Shown here: positions 1-12,385 of the stretch, one piece after another | How the letters are laid out: each line of letters starts with the position of its first letter | Position numbering within the stretch: the stretch's first letter is position 1 | Assembly: GCA_963773665.1 (NCBI GenBank) | Contig: CAVZBZ010000002.1 | Location: 372,001 to 436,000 of the forward strand | Length of the DNA: 64,000 bases | From: DATJLY01 sp963773665 | GTDB taxonomy: Bacteria; Pseudomonadota; Alphaproteobacteria; ATCC43930; CGMCC-115725 | Direction: 5' to 3' | Made by a program: the position numbers and the translations under genes | Notes under the pieces: model-generated | The model's database searches: none | The model's input: the letters and a program-made list of their open reading frames with translations, nothing else | Told to the model about the DNA's origin: nothing

Positions 1-2
1 TC

Positions 3-542
3 CTGCAGCTCGACGATCCCGGCATCGCGACCTCGTGGGACATGTTGAAGCCGGAGCCGAGCATCGCGGACTATCGCAGATACGCTGCGCTCAGGATCGA
101 GGCGCTGAACCATGCCTTGAAAGGCATTCCCGCGGAGAAGGTGCGCTATCACTTCTGCTGGGGCAGCTGGCACGGCGCGCACGTCAACGACATTCCGCTG
201 CGCCACATCATCGATCTTGCGCTTGGCGTCCATGCCCAGACGATCTCGTTCGAGGCCGCCAACGTGCGGCACGAGCACGAGATCGAAGTCTGGAAGGAGG
301 CGAAGCTCGCGCCCGGCCGGATGCTGATGCCGGGCGTCATCGCTCATGCCACCAACATCGTCGAGCATCCCGAGCTGGTGGCGCGCCGCCTCGTCCAATA
401 CGCCGCTTTCGCCGGGCGCGAGAACGTCATCGCCGGTGCCGATTGCGGCATGGGCGGCCGGGTCCATGCCGCAATCGGCTGGGCCAAGCTCGGCGCGCTC
501 GCCGAGGGCGCGGCGATCGCGACCAAGAAGCTGTGGCCTTGA
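3..542 (+). CDS. MetE-like (cobalamin-independent methionine synthase family) protein, 3' part
   Basis: The reading frame is open from base 3, so the 5' end lies outside the window. The visible 179 residues resemble the C-terminal half of the UROD/MetE-like TIM-barrel family. Landmarks are the segment around WGSWHG (base ~160), the FEAANVRHEHE stretch (base ~250) where the family usually places substrate and zinc ligands, and the C-terminal GADCGMGGR segment (base ~435), which matches the conserved Cys-containing loop of zinc methyltransferases. Members transfer methyl or alkyl groups between thiols and other carriers. Short stand-alone relatives are often annotated as methionine synthase II without proof. 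The TenA-like gene follows 64 bases downstream on the same strand, so the two may be co-transcribed. Confidence 0.8.
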   Translation: MQLDDPGIATSWDMLKPEPSIADYRRYAALRIEALNHALKGIPAEKVRYHFCWGSWHGAHVNDIPLRHIIDLALGVHAQTISFEAANVRHEHEIEVWKEAKLAPGRMLMPGVIAHATNIVEHPELVARRLVQYAAFAGRENVIAGADCGMGGRVHAAIGWAKLGALAEGAAIATKKLWP

Positions 543-606
543 GCCGTCTTGCCACACGCGCAAGCCGATGCAACTCTGAACCGCGGAATTCTCCAGGGAG
601 GCCAGG

Positions 607-1326
607 ATGAGCGCCAAAAACGTCATGCAGCGCATGGACGAAGTGGTCGACGCTTATTGCAAGTCGAACCGCTACCAGCAGGAGGAGCTGACGCCGGGCC
701 GCGCGCGCACCTTCGTGCGCCAGCACCGGCTCAACACGCGCCAGCGCAACTCGGTGCTGAAGCTGCGCGTCGCCACCAACTGCCCCGATTTCGAGACCCG
801 CGTCAAAGTGCTGAAGGCGTGCAGCCAGGAAGTGATCGCCGACAACGAGTTCGCCGGCGGCAAGCCGCATTGGGGGATCATCGAGGAATTGGGCGTCACT
901 ATCGGCATGAACGTCGATGACATCAGGAGCACGAAGCCGCTGTCCTCGACCGAGATCGCCTGGGCCGCGTGGGACGGGCTCATGTCGAGCAAGCACTGGC
1001 TCCTGGGCGTCGTCGGCAATTCCTGCGCCGAGCGCGCCAACGTGCCGGGCTATGGCACCGGGCTCGCGCGTGAGCACGGCAATTCCTACGTGCAGGGCAT
1101 GCGCTGGGAGAAGCTGTTCGGCCTCAAGGGCGAGCAGCTGCAATTCTTCGAGGTCCATTCGGTCGCCGACATCGACCACTCGAACCTCGCCTGGCACGCC
1201 TGCGCCGAGCACGCCGAGGCGCTCGGCATGGAGGACGAGGTGATCCACTGCCTCGAACTGAACCTCCGGGTGTGGCAGCTCTACTGGCACGGCATCTGCG
1301 ACGCCGGCGCCCAGCCCGGCGCCTGA
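607..1326 (+). CDS. TenA/PqqC-like, iron-containing redox enzyme family protein
   Basis: A 239-residue, mostly helical protein of the haem-oxygenase-like superfamily (TenA/Thi-4/PqqC and di-iron oxidase relatives). Features seen are the long N-terminal helices, an HWGIIEELG segment with His and Glu near residues 87-92, the FEVHSVADIDHSNLAW stretch near residue 184 and HACAEHAEAL after it. This spacing of Glu, His and Asp side chains suits a di-iron or cofactor-binding helical bundle. A purine-rich ribosome site (GGGAGG, base ~596) precedes ATG 607. The substrate cannot be deduced. TenA proper hydrolyses aminopyrimidines, but no thiamine gene is nearby, so I prefer the generic family name. Confidence 0.75.
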   Translation: MSAKNVMQRMDEVVDAYCKSNRYQQEELTPGRARTFVRQHRLNTRQRNSVLKLRVATNCPDFETRVKVLKACSQEVIADNEFAGGKPHWGIIEELGVTIGMNVDDIRSTKPLSSTEIAWAAWDGLMSSKHWLLGVVGNSCAERANVPGYGTGLAREHGNSYVQGMRWEKLFGLKGEQLQFFEVHSVADIDHSNLAWHACAEHAEALGMEDEVIHCLELNLRVWQLYWHGICDAGAQPGA

Positions 1327-1363
1327 GCGCCGGCCACCCGCTCCCAATCCGGCGCGAACAGGA

Positions 1364-1378
1364 GAACAGAAAAAGAAC
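1364..1378 (+). promoter_or_regulatory. LexA (SOS) box upstream of recA
   Basis: GAAC, seven bases, GAAC: the reverse-strand form of the alphaproteobacterial LexA site GTTC-N7-GTTC. A third GAAC sits at 1356-1359 with a 4-base gap. The box is about 78 bases upstream of the recA start and just upstream of a possible -35, as expected for LexA repression of recA. Confidence 0.8.
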
Positions 1379-1407
1379 TTGCGCGTTTGGAACAAAGCAG
1401 GTACGTT
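1379..1407 (+). promoter_or_regulatory. Possible recA sigma-70-type promoter
   Basis: TTGCGC at 1379-1384 and TACGTT at 1402-1407 are separated by 17 bases. The -35 abuts the LexA box. The -10 is weak, so this is a candidate only. Confidence 0.35.
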
Positions 1408-1455
1408 GGCCGCATTGCAACGCCTTGGACCCTGTGAAATAAGGAGGGCTGGGTC

Positions 1456-2526
<1,071 letters not shown>

Positions 2527-2547
2527 GCAAACGGAATTTCCCTCGTC

Positions 2548-2578
2548 ATGGCCGGGCTTGTCCCGGCCATTCTTTTTT
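2548..2578 (+). terminator. Rho-independent terminator of recA
   Basis: A perfect 9-bp stem (ATGGCCGGG / CCCGGCCAT) with loop CTTGT, followed by TCTTTTTT. It starts 21 bases after the recA stop. The stem-loop also resembles a palindromic repeat that is common between genes in Rhizobiales genomes, so it may be a mobile repeat recruited as a terminator. Confidence 0.85.
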
Positions 2579-2602
2579 GGGACCGGCGCAGCGTCCGTTT
2601 TG

Positions 2603-2690
2603 CCGAACGAAGCCAATTCGCTGCGTATGACGGATTACCGAACGAAGCCAATTTCGCTGCGGCCGCGAAATTACCGAACGAACCCAATTT
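2603..2690 (+). repeat. Three copies of a 17-base dispersed repeat downstream of recA
   Basis: The core CCGAACGAA(G/C)CCAATT occurs at 2603-2619, 2638-2654 and 2674-2690. Further copies lie at 27125-27142 and, as a variant, 27242-27260. Between copies there is partial repetition (CGCTGCG). The surrounding 2579-2772 has no convincing gene and becomes AT-rich after 2690. Reading across the copies yields spurious peptides rich in NEPNF/TNPIF-like words, so I treat it as a non-coding repeat. Confidence 0.6.
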
Positions 2691-2772
2691 TATTTGGCAC
2701 AATAAATTACGATAAATCAATATGGTATAGACCAATCCTGAGATAGAATCAGAGCTTGGTCGGGCGTGCAGA

Positions 2773-5022
2773 ATGCTCTCGCGCGCAATTTTTCCCTGTC
2801 CTTTCGCCGCAGATCGGGGAAAGTCCGCGCGGTGCCGGCAGGGCGAAGCGGGGGTGAAAGTGGCGGAGGCGACACGGCATCAGGGCCATATCTGGCGCTT
2901 CTTCCGCGCCGGCGGCGTCGATCAGGTGCGGATCGACACCGGGGCGGACGCCGCCGCGATCGGCGCGCTCGACCAGAAACTGTGGGTGGCGCTCGCGTGC
3001 CCGACGCGCGGCATCGAGTTCGACGCGCGCACGCTCGATCTGATCGATGCCGACAAGGACGGCCGCATTCGCGCGCCGGAAATGATCGACGCCGTCGCCT
3101 GGACCGTGGCGCTCCTCAAGGATGCCGAGACGCTCGCGCGCGGCGGCGACAGCCTCGCGCTCGATGCGATCGACGACGCGAATCCGCTCGGCTCCGGCAT
3201 TCGCGCCTCGGCCGAGGCGATCCTGCACCGGCTCGGTAAATCGGGCGCCGCGGAAATCTCGCTGCAGGACGCGCTCGATATCGAGCACATCTATGACGGC
3301 ACGCCGTTCAACGGCGACGGCATCATCACGCTCGCCGCCGCCGAGGACGAGCCGACCAAGGCCGCGCTCACCGACATCATGGACTGTCTCGGCGCCGAGA
3401 CCGACCGCTCGCGCCAGCCCGGCGTGTCGCAGCCGCTGGTCAACCGCTTCTTCGCCGAAGCCGCCGCGTTCGTCGCCTGGCGCGAGGAAGCGGCGGGCGG
3501 CGGATCGTCGCTGCTGCCGCTCGGCGACGGAACCGAAAGCGCGGCCGCGCTCGTGGCGTCGCTCGGCGCCAAGATCGACGATTATTTCACGCGCGTGCGG
3601 CTTGCTTCGTTCGATCCGAATGCGGGCGCGGCGCTCAACCCGTCGCGCGAGTCCTACGAGGCGCTGGCCGGCGGCGTGCTCGCGCCCGGCACGGCATCGC
3701 TTGCCGCATTGCCCTTGGCGCATATCGAGCCGGGCCGGAACCTGCCGCTGAAAGGCGGGCTCAATCCCGCCTGGGAAGGCGATGTCGCGCGTTTGCGCGA
3801 CGAGATCGTTGCGCCGCTCATGGGCGCGCGCGAGGAACTTGCCGAAGCGGATTGGGCCGCGCTCGAGGCGCGCTTTGCGCCGCACGCCGCGTGGCTTGCA
3901 AAGAAACCCGAAACTGCGCTCGAGCGGCTTGGCCTCGAGCGCATGAAGGCGCTGCTCGAGCCCGCCTTGAAGCCGCGCATCGACGATCTTATCGCGCGCG
4001 ACAAGGCGCTCGAGCCGCAGATGAACGCGATCTCGCAGGTCGAGAAGCTGGTGCGCCTCAAACGCGACCTCATGGCGCTGCTCAACAATTTCGTGTCGTT
4101 CAAGGATTTCTACACCCGCGCCGGCAAGGCCTCGTTCCAGGCCGGCACGCTCTATCTCGACGGGCGCAGTTGCGAGCTCTGCGTCAGGGTCGAGGACGAG
4201 GCCAAGCACGCCGTGCTGGCGCAGCTCTCGCGCATCTATCTGGCCTATTGCCGCTGCGTGCGCGACGGCGGCAAGGAGACGATGACGATCGCCGCCGCCT
4301 TCACCGCCGGCGACAGCGACAATCTCCTGGTCGGCCGCAACGGCGTGTTCTACGACCGCAAGGGAAGCGACTGGGACGCGACCATCGTCAAGATCGTCGA
4401 GCACCCGATCAGCCTGCGCCAGTCTTTTTGGCTGCCCTACCGGCAATTTGCGCGCCTCATCGCCGAGCAGGTGCAGAAATTCGCGGCCGCGCGCAGCGCC
4501 GTGGCGCAATCCGGGATGGCGCAATCGCTCACCCGCGCCGAGACGGCGCTGGGCGTGGCGCCCGCGCCGCCACCGCCGCAACAGCCGCCGTTCGATGCCG
4601 CGCGCTTTGCCGGCATCTTCGCCGCGATCGGGCTCGCGATCGGCGCCATCGGCACCGCCGTCGCCTCGGTCGTCACCGGCTTCCTGCAGCTCGCATGGTG
4701 GCAGATTCCGCTGGCCATCGTCGGGCTCGTGCTCGCCGTTTCGGGGCCGTCCTGCCTCATCGCGGCGCTGAAGCTGCAAAGCCGCAACCTGGGGCCGCTG
4801 CTCGATGCCTCGGGCTGGGCGGTCAATGCGCGGCTGCGCATCAATCTGCCGTTCGGCCGGACCCTGACCGGCCTCGCCCAACTGCCCGAGCGGGCCGAGC
4901 GCTCGCTGACCGATCCCTATGCCGAGCGCCGCCCGCCGTGGGGCTGGTATCTCGCGGCAATCGTGCTGATCGGCGCCGGGATCGCGCTCTGGCGCCTCGT
5001 CTGGCCGCACCTCTTCCGGTGA
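2773..5022 (+). CDS. Large EF-hand-containing membrane protein, function unknown
   Basis: A 749-residue protein that I do not recognise as a characterised family. Seen in it: a canonical EF-hand loop (DADKDGRIRAPE) near residue 91 and a second degenerate one (NGDGIITLAAAE) near residue 180, suggesting calcium binding. A long, soluble alpha-helical middle follows, then a CxxC-like pair (SCELC) near residue 462. Two closely spaced hydrophobic segments lie at about 610-665 and another at about 725-745. The proline run APAPPPPPQQPP precedes the membrane part. The soluble region would face the cytoplasm because no signal peptide is evident. ATG 2773 lacks a clear ribosome site and the first 27 residues look unlike coding sequence, so GTG 2854 is a possible start. 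It lies between recA and alaS without overlap. Confidence 0.75.
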   Translation: MLSRAIFPCPFAADRGKSARCRQGEAGVKVAEATRHQGHIWRFFRAGGVDQVRIDTGADAAAIGALDQKLWVALACPTRGIEFDARTLDLIDADKDGRIRAPEMIDAVAWTVALLKDAETLARGGDSLALDAIDDANPLGSGIRASAEAILHRLGKSGAAEISLQDALDIEHIYDGTPFNGDGIITLAAAEDEPTKAALTDIMDCLGAETDRSRQPGVSQPLVNRFFAEAAAFVAWREEAAGGGSSLLPLGDGTESAAALVASLGAKIDDYFTRVRLASFDPNAGAALNPSRESYEALAGGVLAPGTASLAALPLAHIEPGRNLPLKGGLNPAWEGDVARLRDEIVAPLMGAREELAEADWAALEARFAPHAAWLAKKPETALERLGLERMKALLEPALKPRIDDLIARDKALEPQMNAISQVEKLVRLKRDLMALLNNFVSFKDFYTRAGKASFQAGTLYLDGRSCELCVRVEDEAKHAVLAQLSRIYLAYCRCVRDGGKETMTIAAAFTAGDSDNLLVGRNGVFYDRKGSDWDATIVKIVEHPISLRQSFWLPYRQFARLIAEQVQKFAAARSAVAQSGMAQSLTRAETALGVAPAPPPPQQPPFDAARFAGIFAAIGLAIGAIGTAVASVVTGFLQLAWWQIPLAIVGLVLAVSGPSCLIAALKLQSRNLGPLLDASGWAVNARLRINLPFGRTLTGLAQLPERAERSLTDPYAERRPPWGWYLAAIVLIGAGIALWRLVWPHLFR

Positions 5023-5109
5023 GGCGCCTCGCCTTTACAGGGGCGCGCGGAGCGGGCTAAATCGCGGACGCGCCTTCTCCGGCGCGGGGGTAAGGACCAC
5101 ATCCAGGCC

Positions 5110-7779
<2,670 letters not shown>

Positions 7780-7795
7780 CCGGGACGCATCCGCC

Positions 7796-9358
7796 ATGCA
7801 GCGGCCGCTTGCGGCGTCGGCGCTCGTCGTCCTTCCAGTCCTGTTCCTCGTCGCCGAGTTTGCGCTGCGCGCCGCCGGCGTGCCCTATTGGCTGTGGTGG
7901 AACCTCGATCCGTCCTACGGCTATCTGATCGACGGCATTGATATCGCGCAGGGTCTCGCGCCGAGTTTCTCCGATCATCCGGGCACGCCGGTCTCGTGCA
8001 TCGTGGCGCTGGTGATCTGGCTTTCGGGCGGCGCCGGTGCCGCCTTCGGCAGCGCCGAAACGGTGCTCGGCCGCGCCAGCGACATCCTGTTCGCGCTCGA
8101 CGCGGCGGCCATGCTGATCTTGGGCTGGACGGTTTGGCGCCGATTCGGCTCATTGGTGCCGGCGCTCGCGGCGCAAGGCGCGCCCTTTGCCACCATGCTG
8201 GCGCTGCGGCACGGCATCGACGTGAAGCCCGAGCCGCTGCTGCTGTTCGCCGTGATGCTTCTCGCCGCCGCGATGGTAGAGGAGGCAGTTGCGCCGCGGC
8301 GAGCGTCGCTCCTGGCGCTCGGCGCCGCCGCCGGGTTCGGCATTGCCTGCAAAGTTACGTTCGCGCCGCTCGCCATGACGGTGCTGATCCTTCCCGCGAC
8401 CTGGGGCCGGCGCGCTTCGTTCGTCGCAGTGGCGGCGCTTGCGTTCCTGGTGTTTTTCGCGCCGGCGCTGCCGAAGCTGCCGCACATGCTGCAGCTCTAT
8501 GCGAACGTCGCGGTCGGCAGCGGCGCCTACGGCTCGGGGCCGCCGACCGTGATCGATTTCGCGCGCTACCCGATCAGCTTCGAGAAGCTGTTCTTCGGCC
8601 GCCCGATCTTCATCATCGTCTGGATGCTCGGCGCCGCGGCGCTCTTTCTCCGCCGCCGCGAGCGCCGGGCGGAAGCGCTTCCCGCGAGCGCCCGCGAACG
8701 CCTGTTGTTCGCCGCGCTCGCCGCGCAACTGGTGCAGATCCTGTTCGTGGCAAAGCACCCGAGCGCGCATTACGCGCTGCCGGCCTATGAGATGAGCGCG
8801 CCTGCCGTCGCGTTCCTGTGGCGCGTCGCGAGCGAGCTGCACGGGCTGCGGCGGCGCTGGGGCAATGTCGCGCGCGGCTTCGCCGTCCTTCTGCTGCTCG
8901 TCGGCGCGGCGCAAGCCGTCGCGGTCGTGCGCCAGGGCGCGGAGCTTGCGCGCGACAGCGCCGGCGCGCAAAAAATCGATCTCGCGCGCGATTTTCCGCG
9001 CTGCGCCCACATCTATCGCGATCTCGCTTCGGCGCCGTCGCTCGCCTGGTACGACAATCATTTCTACAGCGGCGACCGCTACGTGCCGCAGCTCGCGGCG
9101 CTCTCGCCCGGCAACGATTACTTCTCGTTCTCGTGGGGCAATGGCGGCGTCGAGAGCTGGCACGGCGTGGTCGCGCCTGCGGCTCTCGCGCAGCAGTATC
9201 CGTGCATCGCGCTGCGCGGCACCGGGCTCGAGGCGCTCCGCGCCGTAGCATCTACCTTCGGCGGATTCTTTCGCACGAGCGAGGTCTGCACGGCAGGCGA
9301 CGAATACATACTCGTCGCCGGCGCGTCATGTCCGGCCGGCACGCGCTACGGACGCTGA
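7796..9358 (+). CDS. Polytopic membrane protein, glycosyltransferase family 39 (PMT/ArnT)-like
   Basis: A 520-residue protein with about ten hydrophobic segments. The first is at residues 5-27. It is followed by an extracytoplasmic loop containing DPSYGYLIDG and SDHPGTP, acidic and His residues placed as in the first loop of GT-C glycosyltransferases that use lipid-linked sugars. The C-terminal 130 residues form a soluble periplasmic domain with paired cysteines. ATG 7796 is chosen because it starts the hydrophobic segment just after alaS. An upstream in-frame extension would lie inside alaS. The sugar donor and acceptor are unknown, and no other envelope-sugar gene is adjacent. The stop lies only four bases from the convergent icd stop. 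Confidence 0.65.
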   Translation: MQRPLAASALVVLPVLFLVAEFALRAAGVPYWLWWNLDPSYGYLIDGIDIAQGLAPSFSDHPGTPVSCIVALVIWLSGGAGAAFGSAETVLGRASDILFALDAAAMLILGWTVWRRFGSLVPALAAQGAPFATMLALRHGIDVKPEPLLLFAVMLLAAAMVEEAVAPRRASLLALGAAAGFGIACKVTFAPLAMTVLILPATWGRRASFVAVAALAFLVFFAPALPKLPHMLQLYANVAVGSGAYGSGPPTVIDFARYPISFEKLFFGRPIFIIVWMLGAAALFLRRRERRAEALPASARERLLFAALAAQLVQILFVAKHPSAHYALPAYEMSAPAVAFLWRVASELHGLRRRWGNVARGFAVLLLLVGAAQAVAVVRQGAELARDSAGAQKIDLARDFPRCAHIYRDLASAPSLAWYDNHFYSGDRYVPQLAALSPGNDYFSFSWGNGGVESWHGVVAPAALAQQYPCIALRGTGLEALRAVASTFGGFFRTSEVCTAGDEYILVAGASCPAGTRYGR

Positions 9359-9362
9359 GGCG

Positions 9363-10577
9363 TCAGGCCATCGCCTTCTTCAGGCCCTGGTCGAGCTTGT
9401 CGAGGAAATCGGTCGTGGTGAGCCACGGCTGGTCCGGGCTGATGAGGATCGCGAGATCCTTGGTCATGTAGCCCGCCTGCACGGTATCGATGCACACCTT
9501 TTCGAGCGTCGCGGCAAAGCGCTTCAGATCGGGCGTGTTGTCGAATTCGCCGCGGTACCAGAGCCCGCGCGTCCACGCGAAGATCGACGCGATCGGATTG
9601 GTCGAGGTCGGCTTCCCTTGCTGGTGCATACGATAGTGCCGCGTCACCGTGCCGTGCGCCGCCTCGGCCTCGACCGTCTTGCCGTCGGGCGTCGTCAGCA
9701 CCGAGGTCATGAGGCCCAGCGAGCCATAGCCCTGCGCCACCACGTCCGACTGCACGTCGCCGTCATAGTTCTTGCACGCCCACAGGAAATTGCCGTTCCA
9801 CTTGAGCGCGGCGGCCACCATGTCGTCGATCAGGCGATGCTCGTAGGTGAGGCTCTTCGCCTTGAACGTGGCGGCGAATTCCTTCTCGAACACCTCCTGG
9901 AAGATGTCCTTGAAGCGTCCGTCATAGACCTTGAGGATCGTGTTCTTGGTCGAGAGATAGACCGGGAAGCCGCGCTGCAGCCCGTAATTGAGGCAGGCGC
10001 GCGCGAAGCCGCGGATCGATTCGTCGAGATTGTACATCGCCATCGCGATGCCCGGCTCGGGGAAGTCGAACACCTCGTAGGTCTGCGGCTTGCCGCCGCC
10101 CTCCGGCGTGAAGGTGAGGGTGAGCTTGCCGGGGCCGGGAATCTTGATGTCGGTCGCGCGGTACTGGTCGCCATAGGCGTGGCGGCCGATCACGATCGGC
10201 GCGGTCCAGCCGGGCACGAGCCGCGGCACGTTCTTCATGACGATCGGCTCGCGGAAGATGGTGCCGCCCAGGATGTTGCGGATCGTGCCGTTGGGCGAGC
10301 GGTACATCTTCTTGAGATTGAATTCTTTGACGCGCGCCTCGTCCGGCGTGATGGTGGCGCACTTGACGCCGACGCCATAGCGCTTGATCGCGTTGGCGGC
10401 GTCGATCGTGACCTGGTCGTCGGTCTTGTCGCGCTCCTCGATGCCGAGGTCGAAATACACCAGTTCGACATCGAGATAGGGCAGGATCAGCTTGTCCTTG
10501 ATGAATTGCCAGATGATGCGCGTCATCTCGTCGCCGTCGAGCTCGACGACGGGGGTCGCCACCTTAATTTTCGTCAT
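9363..10577 (-). CDS. icd: NADP-dependent isocitrate dehydrogenase
   Basis: A 404-residue isocitrate dehydrogenase of the homodimeric type shared by alphaproteobacteria and eukaryotes. It decarboxylates isocitrate to 2-oxoglutarate and makes NADPH in the TCA cycle. Diagnostic segments are VVELDGDEMTRIIW near the N-terminus, YRSPNGTIRN (substrate Ser/Asn loop, ~residue 93), the isopropylmalate/isocitrate signature around NYDGDVQSDVVAQGYGSLGLM (~residue 270), and AEAAHGTVTRHYR (~residue 303) for the cofactor. ATG 10577 is chosen over an upstream extension because MTKIKV is the usual family start and AAGGA precedes it. Confidence 0.98.
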   Translation of the reverse strand: MTKIKVATPVVELDGDEMTRIIWQFIKDKLILPYLDVELVYFDLGIEERDKTDDQVTIDAANAIKRYGVGVKCATITPDEARVKEFNLKKMYRSPNGTIRNILGGTIFREPIVMKNVPRLVPGWTAPIVIGRHAYGDQYRATDIKIPGPGKLTLTFTPEGGGKPQTYEVFDFPEPGIAMAMYNLDESIRGFARACLNYGLQRGFPVYLSTKNTILKVYDGRFKDIFQEVFEKEFAATFKAKSLTYEHRLIDDMVAAALKWNGNFLWACKNYDGDVQSDVVAQGYGSLGLMTSVLTTPDGKTVEAEAAHGTVTRHYRMHQQGKPTSTNPIASIFAWTRGLWYRGEFDNTPDLKRFAATLEKVCIDTVQAGYMTKDLAILISPDQPWLTTTDFLDKLDQGLKKAMA

Positions 10578-10676
10578 GTCGGGTCGAATCCTTTGTGCGG
10601 CAGGAACCGCGCCGGGGCGCGACCATAGCACTTAAGGGGCGGGGCGCAAGTGCGCGGCCCCGACGAATTGCGCGGG

Positions 10677-11261
10677 TCAGACGAGCTTCGGCTCGGGCGT
10701 GAGTTGCGGCTGCGGCGCCGCCGCGAGGGTTCCCAGCACGTCCTCGACGCGCGGCACGACACGGAAGAGATGGAGGCTTCGGCGCGTCACAAAGCCGCTC
10801 GCCACGGCATGCTCGATGAGCTCGAGAAGCGGCGTCCAATAGCCCGCGACATCGACCAGCACGACCGGCTTGTCATGCAACCCAAGCTGCTTCCAGGTGA
10901 TGATCTCGAGCGTCTCGTCGAGCGTGCCGAGGCCGCCCGGCAGCACCACGAAGGCGTCGGAGATCTCGAACATGCGGCGCTTGCGCTCGTGCATGCTGTC
11001 GACCACGACGAGCTCGTTGAGGCCGCTGTGCCCCACTTCCTTGTCGTGCAGATGGTTGGGGATGATGCCGGTCACGTGTCCGCCCGAAGCAAGTGCCGCG
11101 TCCGCCATCAGCCCCATGAGGCCGATGCGCCCGCCGCCATAGACGAGATCGATGCCCGCCTTCGCCAGAATGACCCCGAACCGGGTCGCCGCGGCGCGAT
11201 AGATTTCATCGACCCGTCCGGACGAGCCGCAATAGACGCAAACGCGCTTGACCGATGCCAT
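10677..11261 (-). CDS. LOG family protein (TIGR00730 Rossmann fold)
   Basis: A 194-residue LOG-family protein. Members cleave nucleoside 5'-monophosphates to the base and ribose 5-phosphate, the best known being cytokinin-activating LONELY GUY enzymes. The signature PGGLGTLDETLE lies near residue 110 with the partner motif MHERKRRM about 17 residues before it. The N-terminal VCVYCGSSGRVDE and YGGGRIGLMGL complete the nucleotide-binding site. ATG 11261 has AAGGA at ideal spacing. The in-frame upstream TTG is less likely. It could equally be a generic AMP nucleosidase. Confidence 0.9.
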   Translation of the reverse strand: MASVKRVCVYCGSSGRVDEIYRAAATRFGVILAKAGIDLVYGGGRIGLMGLMADAALASGGHVTGIIPNHLHDKEVGHSGLNELVVVDSMHERKRRMFEISDAFVVLPGGLGTLDETLEIITWKQLGLHDKPVVLVDVAGYWTPLLELIEHAVASGFVTRRSLHLFRVVPRVEDVLGTLAAAPQPQLTPEPKLV

Positions 11262-11431
11262 GCTTAGCAATCCTTAAAGTCGCAAACCTCTCCCGCCGCC
11301 CGTCGCCGACAAAGATGCACCTTCCGCGCGGCGCATCCAAGCGCACTTTGCCCAGTTGCGCTACCGGCAGCGATCGGGGTAACACCCGAGCGAAGACTCC
11401 GTTCGCTGCTCGGCCGAAAGCGCGCAGGACC

Positions 11432-12385
11432 ATGAAACGGAATTACCGAGGCCACCTTGTCGGAATGCTGTTCATTGTCGCGCTCGTCGCGGCCGGAGCG
11501 GGCGTGTGGTTCGTGCATGCCCCCGTCAAGGTAACCGCGCCGCCGACGGCCGCACCGAGGCCGGCGGCGCAAGTTCCGCCGCAAACGGGGCCTATCCTGC
11601 CAAGCTTCGATGCGTTCCATGTCGGGCCGGAAGGCAACGCCGTGATCGCCGGCCGCGCCGCGCCCGGTGCCAAGGTGACGGTGCTCGACCATGGTGTGCC
11701 GATCGGCAACGCCACGGCCGATCGGAACGGCGAATGGGTGGTGATGACCGCCCGGCCGCTGACGTCGGGCGCTCAGGATCTGAGCCTTTCGGCGCAGACG
11801 CCGGGCGAGAGCGCGCCGCAGAAATCGACCACGACCCTTGCCGTCATCGTGCCCGAAGGCCCGGCGCAACCGCCGGTCGCCGTGGCGCTGCCGCAAGGGC
11901 AGGGCGCGGTCCGCCAGCTTGGCGCGCTCGGCGGCCGCGCGCCGCGTCACGTGGCGCTCGACATGGTCGAATATGACGCATCCGGCCGCACGATTCTGAG
12001 CGGCCGCGCCGATCCCGGCGCAACCGTCGAAATCTTCATCGCCGACCGCAAGGTCGGCACGGCCAAGCCCGGCGCCGACGGCGACTGGTCGCTCGCGCTC
12101 GATTCGGGCGTGCCGGTCGGGCACTATCGCCTGCGGCTCGTGAGCCACGGCGCCGACCGCAGCAAGGAGGAGACCGCGCTCGACATGCAACGCGCAGCGC
12201 CCGGCGAGCTTGGCGGCGGCGATTATCTTGCCGTGGTGCCGGGCAACAGCCTCTGGCATCTGGCGCGCCGCTCCTATGGCGACGGGCTGCGTTATGTCGA
12301 GATCTATCGCGCCAATCAGGGCGAGATCGCCGATCCCAACCTGATCTATCCGAATCAGTTTCTGACGCTCCCCGGCAAGTCCTAG
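11432..12385 (+). CDS. LysM-domain protein with two Ig-like repeats
   Basis: A 317-residue envelope protein with an N-terminal membrane anchor (residues ~10-28) and a Pro/Ala-rich linker. Two bacterial Ig-like repeats follow, each built around 'GxxxxPGAxVxVxxxxxxIGxAxADxxGEW' (residues ~65-115 and ~185-240). A C-terminal LysM motif (YLAVVPGNSLWHLARRSYGDG...NQFLTLP) ends the protein. LysM binds peptidoglycan, so a periplasmic cell-wall role is inferred. ATG 11432 follows GCAGGACC. The TAG stop (12383-12385) uses the TA target of the adjoining IS630 element plus the first base of that element. Because the element regenerates CTAG, the protein is not altered. Confidence 0.85.
   Translation: MKRNYRGHLVGMLFIVALVAAGAGVWFVHAPVKVTAPPTAAPRPAAQVPPQTGPILPSFDAFHVGPEGNAVIAGRAAPGAKVTVLDHGVPIGNATADRNGEWVVMTARPLTSGAQDLSLSAQTPGESAPQKSTTTLAVIVPEGPAQPPVAVALPQGQGAVRQLGALGGRAPRHVALDMVEYDASGRTILSGRADPGATVEIFIADRKVGTAKPGADGDWSLALDSGVPVGHYRLRLVSHGADRSKEETALDMQRAAPGELGGGDYLAVVPGNSLWHLARRSYGDGLRYVEIYRANQGEIADPNLIYPNQFLTLPGKS

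Noticed and set aside
2603..2690. CRISPR array
   Set aside because: Only three short repeats with unequal, partly similar intervals and no cas genes in the window.
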